Assembly (NCBI RefSeq): GCF_014764365.1
Contig: NZ_CP061718.1
Location: 124,001 to 188,000 of the forward strand
Direction of reading: 5' to 3'
DNA: 64,000 nucleotides
Source: Roseococcus microcysteis
Lineage (GTDB): Bacteria > Pseudomonadota > Alphaproteobacteria > Acetobacterales > Acetobacteraceae
The notes below the pieces were generated by a model. It ran no database searches. It had not been told where the DNA came from and was given only the letters and a program-made list of their open reading frames with translations. Both the position numbers and the translations under genes were made by a program. Below, in pieces: positions 1 through 7,749 of this stretch (positions are counted from its first letter, which is position 1; each line of letters starts with the position of its first letter).

Positions 1-20
1 CCGGGGGCAAGGTGCGCGCC

Positions 21-416
21 ATGGAACTGGACAACCCCTCCGTCATCGCCGAGGCCCGCGCCGTCTTCGATCGCTACGAGGACGCGCTGATGAACAACCG
101 CACCGAGATCCTGAACGAGATCTTCTGGGCCGATCCGCGCACGGTGCGCTTCGGCATCACGGAAATCCTCTACGGGATCGAGGCCATCCGGGGCTTCCGC
201 GCCTCGGTGAAGGCCTATGCGCAGCGCGTGCAGCGGCGCGTCCACATCACCAGCTTCGGCCAGGACTTCGCCTGCACCCACCTCGAATATGAGCGCGTGG
301 GCACGGGGCTGATCGGCCGCGAGACCAAGATCATGGTGCGCCTGCCGGAGCTCGGCTGGCGGGTGGTGTCGGCCCATGTCTCGCTGCTGGCGGGACAAGA
401 TCCCGGGCGGGCGTGA
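21..416 (+). CDS. AtzH/HpxZ-like (DUF3225) SnoaL-fold protein
   Basis: A 131-residue protein of the NTF2/SnoaL-like cone fold, resembling the DUF3225 group (AtzH, HpxZ) that accompanies amidohydrolases of cyanurate, oxalurate and allantoin-type nitrogen catabolism. Family-like features seen are an N-terminal helix ending in a DRYEDALMNN segment, the FWADPRTVRFG stretch and the YGIEAIRGFR motif. The ATG at 21 is preferred over an in-frame GTG at 12 because the family starts close to this MELDN-type sequence. Its partner gene, often an amidase, would lie upstream outside the window. The stop codon overlaps the next start (TGATG), so it is probably co-transcribed with the FAD oxidoreductase. The exact substrate context is not determinable here. 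Confidence 0.75.
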   Translation: MELDNPSVIAEARAVFDRYEDALMNNRTEILNEIFWADPRTVRFGITEILYGIEAIRGFRASVKAYAQRVQRRVHITSFGQDFACTHLEYERVGTGLIGRETKIMVRLPELGWRVVSAHVSLLAGQDPGRA

Positions 417-1681
417 TGACCACCACCCAGGTCGCCATCATCGGCGGCGGCATCATGGGCGCCTGCGCGGCGCTGGCCGCCCAGCGCGAGGGCTTCGCCG
501 TCACCCTCATCGAGCCCGGCACCCCCGGCGGCGAACAGGCCGCCAGCTACGGCAATGGCTGCTGGCTCAGCCCCGCCAGCGTGGTGCCGCCCGCCTTGCC
601 GGGGCTGTGGCGCAAGGTGCCGAAATTCCTCATGGACCCGCTGGGGCCGCTGGCCATCCGCTGGTCCTACTTCCCGCGCGTGGCGCCCTGGCTGACGCGC
701 TACCTCGCCTCGGGCTGGACCGAGGCGAAGGTGATGCGCACGGGCCATGCCCTCCGCGCCCTGGTCCGCGGCGCCCCCGAGCTGCACGCCGCTCTGGCCG
801 AGGAGGCGGGCGTCGGCCACCTCATCGAACGGCGCGGCCTGCTCTACATCTACCCCTCCCGCGCGGATTTCGAGGCGGAGGCCCTGGCCTGGCGCGTCCG
901 CGCCGAGACGGGCGTGAAGTGGCTGGAACTCTCCGAGGACGAACTCCGCCAGCGCGAGCCCGAGCTCGACCGCCGCTACCGCTTCGGCGTGCTCGTGGAG
1001 GAGGGCGGGCATTGCCGCGACCCCGGCGCCTATGTGGCCGCGCTGGTGGCGCTCGCCGAACGCCAGGGCGCCCGCCGCGTCCAGGCCCGCGCCACGGGCT
1101 TCCGCATCGAGGGCGGGCGGCTGCGCGCCGTCACCACCGACCAGGGCGAGGTCCCCGCCGACCGCGCCATCATCTGCGCCGGCGCCCATTCCAAGGCGCT
1201 CGCCCGCGCCGCCGGCGACAACCTGCCGCTGGAGAGCGAGCGCGGCTACCACGCCATGGTCGAGGCGCCCGAGGCCGGCCCCCGCACCCCCATGATGCCC
1301 TCCGATGGCAAGATGAGCGTGACGATGACCGATCGCGGCCTGCGCTGCGCGGGCCAGGTCGAGATCGCCGGAATCGAGGCCGCGCCCAACTGGAAGCGCG
1401 CCGAAATCCTGCGCGACCACCTGCTGCGCAGCTTCCCTGGCCTCCCGCGCGACCTGCCGGCCGAACGCGTGCGGTTCTGGATGGGCCACCGCCCCTCCAT
1501 GCCCGATGGGTTGCCCGTGATCGGCCCCGCCCGCGCCTGTCCGGACATCCTCCATGGCTTCGGCCATGGCCATGTGGGGCTGGTGGCGGCCCCGCGCTCG
1601 GCGGAAATCCTGGCCGCGATGCTGGCCGGACGCCCCTCGGCGCCGGACGCCACCCCCTACGCGCCCGCGCGTTTTCCTTGA
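416..1681 (+). CDS. FAD-dependent oxidoreductase, DadA/DAO family
   Basis: A 421-residue flavoprotein of the D-amino-acid dehydrogenase / glycine oxidase superfamily. The N-terminus shows the Rossmann dinucleotide-binding motif GGGIMG (about residues 10-15) after a short beta strand. The C-terminus has the family signature LPVIGPA followed by HGFGHGHVGL, which places the flavin isoalloxazine ring. Expected activity is oxidative deamination of an amine or amino acid with FAD, probably cytoplasmic or membrane-peripheral; no signal peptide is seen. An in-frame GTG at 413 is the alternative start. The one-base overlap with the DUF3225 gene suggests a two-gene catabolic operon. The substrate is not inferable from sequence alone. 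Confidence 0.85.
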   Translation: MTTTQVAIIGGGIMGACAALAAQREGFAVTLIEPGTPGGEQAASYGNGCWLSPASVVPPALPGLWRKVPKFLMDPLGPLAIRWSYFPRVAPWLTRYLASGWTEAKVMRTGHALRALVRGAPELHAALAEEAGVGHLIERRGLLYIYPSRADFEAEALAWRVRAETGVKWLELSEDELRQREPELDRRYRFGVLVEEGGHCRDPGAYVAALVALAERQGARRVQARATGFRIEGGRLRAVTTDQGEVPADRAIICAGAHSKALARAAGDNLPLESERGYHAMVEAPEAGPRTPMMPSDGKMSVTMTDRGLRCAGQVEIAGIEAAPNWKRAEILRDHLLRSFPGLPRDLPAERVRFWMGHRPSMPDGLPVIGPARACPDILHGFGHGHVGLVAAPRSAEILAAMLAGRPSAPDATPYAPARFP

Positions 1682-1707
1682 CGCTTTTCCCGTGCATTGC
1701 GTCGCGG

Positions 1708-1720
1708 ACAATGCCATTGT
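1708..1720. promoter_or_regulatory. 13-bp perfect palindrome upstream of the cold-shock gene
   Basis: ACAATG-C-CATTGT is a perfect inverted repeat about 60 bases before the start of the double cold-shock gene, in the only gap between it and the FAD oxidoreductase. It could be an operator or part of the 5' leader; no regulator is identified. Chance occurrence is possible. Confidence 0.3.
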
Positions 1721-1778
1721 GACGACGGCGGCCTGGCATCCCGTTCGGCCGTGACGTGTTTATGGGTTGAAGAGCAAC

Positions 1779-2578
1779 GTGTCTGACGATTATTCGCCTG
1801 ATGGCGGCGAGGGCGGCCTGATCGAGGCCAAGGTGAAGTGGTATAACGGGCGGAAGGGCTTCGGCTTCGTGCTCGGCCCTGATGGGCAGGACGTGTTCTT
1901 CCACGCCTCGGCCCTGACCGATGCCAATGTGGACCAACCCGACACCGACGACATCCTGGTGTGCGAGATCGGCTCCGACCGGCAGGGCCGGCGGCTGGTG
2001 ACCCGCATCACCGAGCTGAAGCGCGGCCCCGGCGGCGGCGCTGGCGGCGGCGCCCCCCGCGGCGGCTTCGGCGACCGCCCCCCCCGGCGCGATTTCGGCG
2101 ATCGTCCCCCCGGCGTGACTTCGGCGGCCCCGGTGGCGGCTTTGGCGGCGGCGGTGGCTTCGGTGACCGTCCCCCCCGGCGCGATTTCGGCGCCCCCGGC
2201 GGCTTCGGCGATCGTCCCCCCCGGCGTGAATTCGGCGGCGGCGGCGGTGGTTTCGGCGGAGGCGGTGGCGGCTTCGGCGGCCCGCGCGGCGGCGGCTTTG
2301 GCGGCGGCGGTGGTGGCTTCGGTGGCGGCGGCGACCGTGGCCCCCGGCGCAACTTCGACGAGGGCAGCGGCCCCGTCTATCCGCTGAACGGCACCGTGAA
2401 GTGGTTCGACCAGGTGCGCGGCTTCGGCTTCGTGACGCCGGAAGATGGTGGCCAGGACGTGTTCCTCCACTCCTCCGTGCTGACGCGCGCCGGCCGCACC
2501 GACCTGCAGCAGGGTGAGAAGGTCTCGCTCGACGTGCGGGACGGCCAGCGCGGTCGCCAGGCCGTCGGCATCAAGTAA
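1779..2578 (+). CDS. Double cold-shock-domain protein with Gly/Arg-rich linker (frameshifted)
   Basis: Two cold-shock domains are joined by a roughly 100-residue low-complexity linker. CSD1 contains KVKWYNGRKGFGFV and DVFFHASAL (RNP1 and RNP2). CSD2 contains TVKWFDQVRGFGFV and DVFLHSSVL. The linker repeats GDRPPRRDFG-type units and long glycine/phenylalanine runs. The reading frame breaks inside the linker: the C run at 2106-2111 has six Cs, while the sibling repeats coding the same DRPPRR unit have seven or eight. Restoring one C gives a 266-residue protein. The GTG at 1779, preceded by a GAAG-type Shine-Dalgarno, is chosen over an in-frame TTG at 1767. The role is single-stranded nucleic-acid binding or RNA chaperoning. 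A strong terminator follows. Confidence 0.85.
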
Positions 2579-2602
2579 CGGCGCGACCCACGCCGGTTCC
2601 GG

Positions 2603-2632
2603 GCCCCGTGGCGAAAGCCGCGGGGCTTTTTT
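2603..2632 (+). terminator. Rho-independent terminator of the cold-shock gene
   Basis: A 10-bp stem (GCCCCGTGGC with GCCGCGGGGC, one G-U pair) is capped by a GAAA tetraloop and followed directly by six Ts. It starts 24 bases after the stop codon of the cold-shock gene, a textbook intrinsic terminator. Confidence 0.9.
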
Positions 2633-2779
2633 CGTTTGTGGCGCCGTCTCTCTCCTGGGCATTTTGCCCAGCCTTGCGGCGCCGGGCCGGCCCATGGCCG
2701 AAGAAGGCAGCGCGCGCCCATGTTTCGAAATCCCGCTGGCTTGGCCTAGATTGCCGGCAACCAGACCGGAGACTGACCC

Positions 2780-3760
2780 ATGCGCCGCCGTTCGCTTCTT
2801 GCGCTGCCCCTGCTTGCCACCCCCGCCATCGCCAGCGCCCAGGCCGCCTGGCCCAGCCGCCCCATCACGCTGATCGGCGGCTTCCCGAACGGCTCGGGCG
2901 TGGACATCTACCAGCGCCGCCTGGCCGAGCCGCTGAGCCGCGCGCTGGGCCAGCCCATCGTGGTGGACAACCGGACCGGGGCGGGCGGCAATATCGGCTC
3001 CGACCATGTCGCGAAGTCGCGGCCCGATGGCTACACCTTCTACTTCGGCACGGCCGGCACCCATGCCATCAATGCCAGCCTCTACCGCAGCCTGCCCTTC
3101 GACGTGGTGCGGGACTTCACGCCCATCGCGCATCTGGGCGATGTGCCGAACCTCATGCTGGTCAGCGCCGAGCGCCGGCCGCAATTCACCGATTGCGCGA
3201 CGGTGCTGGCCGCGGCCCGCGCCAATCCGGGCCGGCTGAACTTCTCCAGCACGGGCAATGGCGCCTCCACCCACCTGGCCGGCGCGCAGTTCAACGCGGC
3301 GGCGGGCGTGGACATCACCCATGTGCCCTTCCGCGGCCAGCCGGGTGCGGCGCTGGCGCTGCTGAGCGGCGATGTGGACCTGTTCTTCAACCAGTCGGGC
3401 CCCGGCATCGGCATGGTGCGCCAGGGCCAGGCCCGCGCGCTGGCCGTGACCACCGCCGAGCGCCTGCCCAGCCTGCCGGACGTGCCCACGGTGGCCGAGG
3501 CCTGCAACCTGCCCGGCTTCGTCAGCACCACCTGGTATGGGCTGTTCGGCCCCGCCAACCTGCCGGCCCCCATCCTGGAGCGCATGTCGGCCGAGGTGAC
3601 GAAGATCCTGCAGACGCCGGAATTCCGCGCCTGGCTGATGGACACCCAGGGCATCACGCCCCCCACGGTCTTCACCCCCGCCGAATTCGCCGCCATCCAG
3701 CGCCAGGACATCGCGCGCTGGGGCGAGGTGGTGCGCGTCTCCGGCGCGCGGGTGGACTGA
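2780..3760 (+). CDS. Tripartite tricarboxylate transporter (Bug) substrate-binding protein
   Basis: A 326-residue periplasmic solute-binding protein of the Bug/TctC family. It opens with a classic signal peptide (MRRR, a hydrophobic core, cleavage near ASAQA) and then shows WPSRPITLIGGFPNGSG, the family beta-alpha start that contacts the ligand carboxylate. Further family marks are VVDNRTGAGGNIG, the HVPFRGQPGAALALLSGDVD segment and LPDVPTVAEA near residue 240. Length is typical. No TctA or TctB membrane subunits are nearby, which is usual for orphan Bug paralogues. A Shine-Dalgarno GGAG lies upstream of the ATG. A hydrolase gene follows after five bases, so the pair is probably co-transcribed. 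The ligand, likely a carboxylate, is unknown. Confidence 0.92.
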   Translation: MRRRSLLALPLLATPAIASAQAAWPSRPITLIGGFPNGSGVDIYQRRLAEPLSRALGQPIVVDNRTGAGGNIGSDHVAKSRPDGYTFYFGTAGTHAINASLYRSLPFDVVRDFTPIAHLGDVPNLMLVSAERRPQFTDCATVLAAARANPGRLNFSSTGNGASTHLAGAQFNAAAGVDITHVPFRGQPGAALALLSGDVDLFFNQSGPGIGMVRQGQARALAVTTAERLPSLPDVPTVAEACNLPGFVSTTWYGLFGPANLPAPILERMSAEVTKILQTPEFRAWLMDTQGITPPTVFTPAEFAAIQRQDIARWGEVVRVSGARVD

Positions 3761-3765
3761 CCGCC

Positions 3766-4554
3766 ATGCGCCGCCGCGCCCTTCTGCTGGGTGGGGCGGC
3801 GCTTTCGCTGCCCGGTGCCGCGCCCGTGCCGCCCGTCCATCTGCACCGCCCCGCCGGATGGCGGCCGGGGGGCAGGGTGGTCGTGGTGGTGCATGGGGTG
3901 GGGCGCAACGCCGATGGCTACCGCGATGCCTGGGCGCCCCATGCCGAGGCGCATGGCTTCCTGCTGCTCTGCCCCGAATTCTCCCAAAGCGAGTTCCCCG
4001 GCGCCCGGCAATTCAGCCAGGGCAATGCCCGCGCACCCCGCGCGGAATGGCGCTTCGGCGCGCTGGAGGCGGCGGTGGACGCGGCGCTGGCCGCCGAGGG
4101 CGACACGCCTGGCCGGGACTTCGCCCTCTATGGCCATTCCGCCGGCGCGCAATTCGTCCATCGGCACCTGCTGCTGACCGGGGCGGCGCGGGCGCGGCGC
4201 GTCGTCATCGCCAATGCCGGCTGGTATTCCTTCCCCGACACCGGCACGCCCTTCCCGCACGGGTTGGGCGGCGTGCCGCTGGACCCCGCGTCGCTGCGCG
4301 CCGCCTTGGGCCGCGACGTGGTGATCCTGCTGGGCGAGGCCGACACCGACCCGCACCACCCCAGCCTGCGGCGTGACGCCATGACCGACCGGCAGGGGCT
4401 GAACCGGCTGGAGCGGGGCCGGAACTTCTACGCCGCCGCCCAGGCGCTGGCCGCATCCGAGGGCGTGCCCTTCGGCTGGCGCCTCATCACCGTGCCCGGG
4501 GTCGCGCATGTGAATGCGCGGATGGCCGTCGCCGCCGCGCCGCTGCTGGCTTGA
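3766..4554 (+). CDS. Alpha/beta hydrolase, PHB-depolymerase-like
   Basis: A 262-residue alpha/beta hydrolase. The N-terminal 20 or so residues (MRRR then a hydrophobic stretch) look like a signal peptide, so the product is probably exported. The VVVVVHGVGRNADGY segment gives the oxyanion-hole region, and the nucleophile elbow is GHSAG with Ser at about residue 125. A candidate acid follows in the LLGEADTDPHH strand, and the His is probably the one in VPGVAHVN near the C-terminus. The layout resembles small esterase/PHB-depolymerase-like hydrolases. It sits five bases after the Bug protein gene and probably shares its transcript. The substrate is not known. Confidence 0.8.
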   Translation: MRRRALLLGGAALSLPGAAPVPPVHLHRPAGWRPGGRVVVVVHGVGRNADGYRDAWAPHAEAHGFLLLCPEFSQSEFPGARQFSQGNARAPRAEWRFGALEAAVDAALAAEGDTPGRDFALYGHSAGAQFVHRHLLLTGAARARRVVIANAGWYSFPDTGTPFPHGLGGVPLDPASLRAALGRDVVILLGEADTDPHHPSLRRDAMTDRQGLNRLERGRNFYAAAQALAASEGVPFGWRLITVPGVAHVNARMAVAAAPLLA

Positions 4555-4579
4555 GACGCGAAATTCCACTGGACGGCGC

Positions 4580-4591
4580 CTGACATGTCAG
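4580..4591. promoter_or_regulatory. Palindrome, candidate operator for the GntR-family gene
   Basis: CTGACATGTCAG is a perfect 12-bp palindrome 16 bases before the start codon of the FCD-type GntR regulator, a usual place for an autoregulatory site. That the regulator itself binds here is inference. Confidence 0.45.
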
Positions 4592-4607
4592 TGATACTCC
4601 ACGCGTC

Positions 4608-5291
4608 ATGTCGCTGCTCACGCCCATCGAGGCGCCGCCCTCGCTGACCGAACAGGCCGTCGCCGCCCTCCGGCGCGACATCCTTTCCACCCGCCTCGCC
4701 CCCGGTGAGACCATTTCCGAGGCCGCCGCCGCCCAACGCCTGGACATGGGCAAGGCGCCCATCCGCGCCGCCCTCGCGCGGCTGGCCGAGGATGGCCTCG
4801 TCCAGGCCGTGCCGCGCCGGGGCTGGATGGTCAGCCTCGTCACCATCCGCGACATCCATGAGGTGTTCGACCTGCGCCTGCTGCTGGAGCCCGAGGCCGC
4901 CCGCCGCGCCGCCGGCCGCGTGGACACGCAGATGCTGGCCCGCCTCGATGCCGTCTGCGCCGAGGGCTATGATTGCGGCGATGCCGAGAGCGCCATGTGC
5001 TACCTCGACGCCAACAAGCGCTTCCATGTCGCCATTGCGGAACTCTCGGGCAATGGCCGCCTCGCCCGGCAGCTCGACCGGATGCTGGACGAAAGCACGC
5101 GCATGCTGGTGCTGGGCCTGCGCCGGCGCGACCGCACCATGGAAATGGCGCATGAGCACCATGAGCTGGTGGAGCGCCTGGCGCTCGGCCAGGGCGAGGC
5201 CGCGGCCGCCCTCATGCACCAACAGGTCGCCGCCAGCCGCGAGATGGTGCTGGCGGCGCTGACGGCCCCCGATGCGATGACGGCGGTGTAG
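4608..5291 (+). CDS. GntR-family transcriptional regulator, FCD subfamily
   Basis: A 227-residue regulator with an N-terminal winged helix-turn-helix (about residues 12-75, containing LRRDILSTRLAPGE and the LARLAEDGLVQ recognition region with PRRGWMV wing) and a C-terminal FCD ligand-binding domain. FCD landmarks are FDLRLLLEPEAARRAA, the NKRFHVAIAELSGN helix with a metal-binding type His, and AHEHHELVERLALG. FadR/FCD proteins normally sense small carboxylates. Neighbours are the Bug binding protein/hydrolase pair upstream and a cysteine-dioxygenase-like cupin five bases downstream, so one of these units is the likely target. A perfect palindrome just upstream suggests autoregulation. Confidence 0.92.
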   Translation: MSLLTPIEAPPSLTEQAVAALRRDILSTRLAPGETISEAAAAQRLDMGKAPIRAALARLAEDGLVQAVPRRGWMVSLVTIRDIHEVFDLRLLLEPEAARRAAGRVDTQMLARLDAVCAEGYDCGDAESAMCYLDANKRFHVAIAELSGNGRLARQLDRMLDESTRMLVLGLRRRDRTMEMAHEHHELVERLALGQGEAAAALMHQQVAASREMVLAALTAPDAMTAV

Positions 5292-5295
5292 CCCC

Positions 5296-5808
5296 ATGAA
5301 CGTGATTCTGCCCCTCGACACCGCCCTCGACCGGATGCTGGCCGATGTGGCCGCCGCCGCCCGCGCGCCGCTGGCCCGCCGGCACCTCGCGGTCGCCGAG
5401 GCCCTGGCGCCGCACATGCGGGACCCGCGCCTGCTCTCGGGCCGCGACTGCCCCTGTAATCCGGACCGCTATGTGCGGCATCTGCTGCACGCCGACCCGG
5501 CCGGGGAATACGCTGTGGTGGCGTTGGTCTGGCGGCCCGGGCAGATGTCGCCCGTCCATGCCCACCGCACCTGGTGCGCGCTGGGCGTCCACCAGGGCGT
5601 GCTGAGCGAGCATTACTACACGCCGGGCGCCCCGCCCGTGCCGGATTCCGTGCATCTGCGCCGGGCGGGCGATGTGAGCCATGGCCCCGCCGACCCCGAT
5701 CTGATCCATCGCTTGGCCAATTGCTCGGCGCAGGTGGCGGTGTCCATCCATGTCTATGGCGTGCCCTTCGAGGATTTCGGCGACCGGGTGAACCTCATCC
5801 TGGGCTGA
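5296..5808 (+). CDS. Cysteine dioxygenase-type cupin
   Basis: A 170-residue protein of the cysteine dioxygenase / thiol dioxygenase cupin family, which adds O2 to a thiol (cysteine, 3-mercaptopropionate or similar) using non-heme Fe(II). The three-His iron site is visible as H88 and H90 in the PVHAHRTWC strand and H152 in VSIHVYG. Length is slightly below the usual 180-200 residues of bacterial members. It starts four bases after the GntR gene stop and is probably co-transcribed with it, so thiol catabolism under GntR control is plausible. Which thiol it uses cannot be told from sequence. Confidence 0.8.
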   Translation: MNVILPLDTALDRMLADVAAAARAPLARRHLAVAEALAPHMRDPRLLSGRDCPCNPDRYVRHLLHADPAGEYAVVALVWRPGQMSPVHAHRTWCALGVHQGVLSEHYYTPGAPPVPDSVHLRRAGDVSHGPADPDLIHRLANCSAQVAVSIHVYGVPFEDFGDRVNLILG

Positions 5809-5884
5809 ATGCTGGACTTTTCGGGGTGCGCGGGCGCATGGTGATGTCCGCCTCGGGCCGCGCCGTGCCCAGCAGGCCATCCCC

Positions 5885-5914
5885 GGTAAGATAGTAAGAT
5901 AGTAAGATGGTAAG
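5885..5914. repeat. Short tandem repeat, 8-bp unit x 3.75
   Basis: Units GGTAAGAT, AGTAAGAT, AGTAAGAT and GGTAAG stand in tandem. This AT-rich tract lies in an otherwise very GC-rich 209-base gap between the cupin gene and the DMT transporter gene. The function is unknown; nothing else recognisable is in the gap. Confidence 0.8.
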
Positions 5915-6017
5915 GCGGCCAGCCCCGCGCCCCACGCGCCCAAGCCCCAACCCACGCCGCGGTTGACCGCGCGGCCCCCGCCGCGTCTCCTGGCCTTGTG
6001 ACGCGCCGCCTCCGCCC

Positions 6018-6911
6018 GTGAACCTGCCGCCCAAAGCCCTGCTCGGCCTGCTCTTCGGCGCGGCCGCGGCCTTCATCTGGAGCGGCCATGCCGTCGTGGC
6101 CCGCAATGCGCTGGCGGGGCAGGGGCTGCACGCGCTGGACCTGCTCTTCTGCCGCTACATCCCGGGCGCGCTGCTGCTGGCGCCGCTGGCCTGGCGGGAG
6201 CGGCATGTGCTGGCGGCCCTCGGCCCCTGGAAGCTGCTGGCGCTGAGCGTCACCGGGGGTGCGGTGAACCTCAGCTTCTTCGTGACCGCCCTCTATTTCG
6301 CGCCGGCGAGCCATGGCGCCACCATCGCGCCCATGACGGGGCCGGTGGTCGCGGCGCTGGCCGCCTGGTGGCTGCTGCGCGAGCGCCCGACGGCCGGCCG
6401 TGCCGCGGCCCTCGGGGTCATGCTGCTGGGCGTGCTGCTGATCGGCTGGGACGGGCTGGGTTTGCATCCGGGCGCTTGGCGCGGCGACATATTGCTCGTG
6501 CTGGCCGGCGCCACCTGGGGCCTGTTCACCGTGCTGCTGCGGCGCTGGCAGGTGCCGGCCATCCCGGCCACGGCCGCGGTCTCGGTGGTGTCGGCGCCCA
6601 TGGTGCTGCCGCTGTTCCTGGCCTTCCGCGCCGAGGAATTCTTCGCCCAGCCCATCACCCTCATCGCCTGGATGATCGTGGCGCAGGGGCTGCTGCTGGG
6701 CGTCGTCTCCATGTTCCTCTTCGCCCGCTGCGTGGAGACGCTGGGGGCCACGCGCGCCGGCACCATCTCGGTGCTGGTGCCGGTGATGGGGCTGCTGATG
6801 GCCGCCTTCTTCCTGGCCGAGCCCATCGGCTGGTTCAAGGCGATCGGCGCGGGGCTCGCGGCGGGCGCGATGCTGGTGGCGGTGCTCTTCACCGGCCGCC
6901 GGCTGGGCTGA
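6018..6911 (+). CDS. DMT-superfamily (EamA) exporter
   Basis: A 297-residue integral membrane protein with two EamA repeats and about ten hydrophobic segments. The first repeat begins LLGLLFGAAAAFIWSGHAVVAR and ends with the GVLLIGWDG segment; the second starts near residue 155 with GDILLVLAGATWGLFTVLLRR and ends AMLVAVLFTGRRLG. Members of this family export amino acids, metabolites or drugs across the inner membrane, often promiscuously. The GTG at 6018 is the start used, with no strong Shine-Dalgarno visible. The upstream gap carries the short TAAGAT tandem repeat. The next gene is an SDR dehydrogenase; a shared transcript is possible but not evident. Confidence 0.9.
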   Translation: MNLPPKALLGLLFGAAAAFIWSGHAVVARNALAGQGLHALDLLFCRYIPGALLLAPLAWRERHVLAALGPWKLLALSVTGGAVNLSFFVTALYFAPASHGATIAPMTGPVVAALAAWWLLRERPTAGRAAALGVMLLGVLLIGWDGLGLHPGAWRGDILLVLAGATWGLFTVLLRRWQVPAIPATAAVSVVSAPMVLPLFLAFRAEEFFAQPITLIAWMIVAQGLLLGVVSMFLFARCVETLGATRAGTISVLVPVMGLLMAAFFLAEPIGWFKAIGAGLAAGAMLVAVLFTGRRLG

Positions 6912-6984
6912 GCACGCGCCGGCCCTGGACGCAGGGCGCCTTGCACCGCAACATCGGCGCCATGAGCAGCACAGGACATCGCGC

Positions 6985-7749
6985 ATGAACGCGCCCGCCC
7001 ATGGCCCGCTGGCCGGCAAGATCGCCTATGTGACCGGCGGCAGCCGCGGCATCGGGCGCGCCTGCGCCATCGCGTTTGCCGAGGCTGGCGCGGATGTGGC
7101 CATCTCGCATCTGGGTGACGAGGCGGAGGCGCGCACCCTGGTCCAGGCCGTCACCGCCCGTGGCCGCCGCGCCTTCCAGATGGCGGCCGATGCGGGCGAG
7201 GTCGCGCAGATCAACGCCTTCGTGGCTGGGGCCGAAGCGGCACTCGGCCCCTGCGACATCCTGCTGAACAATGCCGGCATCAACCTGCGCACCCCCTTCG
7301 GCCAGATCAGCGAGGCGGAGTTCGACCGCATGCTGAACATCCATCTGAAGGGGAGCTTCTTCACGGCGCAGGCCGTCTATCCCGGCATGGTGGCGCGCGG
7401 GGGCGGGCGGATCATCAATATCGCCTCGCAGCTGGGCCTGAAGGGGTCGCCCGGCATCGTGACCTATTGCGCGGCCAAGGCGGGCATCATCGGCTTCACC
7501 CGGGCACTGGCTTATGAGGCCGGGCCGCAGGGGGTGCTGGTGAACGTCATCGCGCCAGGTCCCATCGAGACGGATTTGACGCGCTCGCGCGGGCCGGAAT
7601 GGAAGGCCGAGATCGAAAGCCGCCTGCCGCTGCGCCGCATGGGCCGGGTGGAGGAAATCGCGGCGACGGCGCTGCTGCTGGCGGGGCCTGGCGGGTCCTA
7701 TTACTGCGGCGCCTGCCTCTCGCCCAATGGCGGGGACATCATGCATTGA
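6985..7749 (+). CDS. SDR-family oxidoreductase (FabG-like)
   Basis: A 254-residue classical short-chain dehydrogenase. The cofactor motif TGGSRGIG lies at residues 17-24, NNAG follows the fourth strand, and the catalytic tetrad is visible with YCAAK (Tyr161, Lys165) and a Ser in the NIASQLG strand. The sequence is closest in style to 3-oxoacyl-[ACP] reductase-like enzymes, but many catabolic SDRs look the same, so the substrate is open. The C-terminal family end (CGACLSPNGGDIMH) is a variant of the usual GG-x-x form. A GNAT gene starts inside its stop codon (TTGA overlap), so the two are translationally coupled. Confidence 0.9.
   Translation: MNAPAHGPLAGKIAYVTGGSRGIGRACAIAFAEAGADVAISHLGDEAEARTLVQAVTARGRRAFQMAADAGEVAQINAFVAGAEAALGPCDILLNNAGINLRTPFGQISEAEFDRMLNIHLKGSFFTAQAVYPGMVARGGGRIINIASQLGLKGSPGIVTYCAAKAGIIGFTRALAYEAGPQGVLVNVIAPGPIETDLTRSRGPEWKAEIESRLPLRRMGRVEEIAATALLLAGPGGSYYCGACLSPNGGDIMH

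Noticed and set aside
1678-1712. Sigma-70 promoter TTGACG...GACAAT for the cold-shock gene
   Set aside because: The spacing between the two boxes is 23 bases, too long for a normal promoter.
2608-2780. Coding sequence before the Bug protein gene
   Set aside because: The open frame begins within the terminator of the cold-shock gene and has no recognisable protein.
7599-7745. Longer N-terminus for the GNAT gene
   Set aside because: The extension is coding DNA of the SDR in another frame, and the TTG overlapping the SDR stop gives a normal GNAT beginning.
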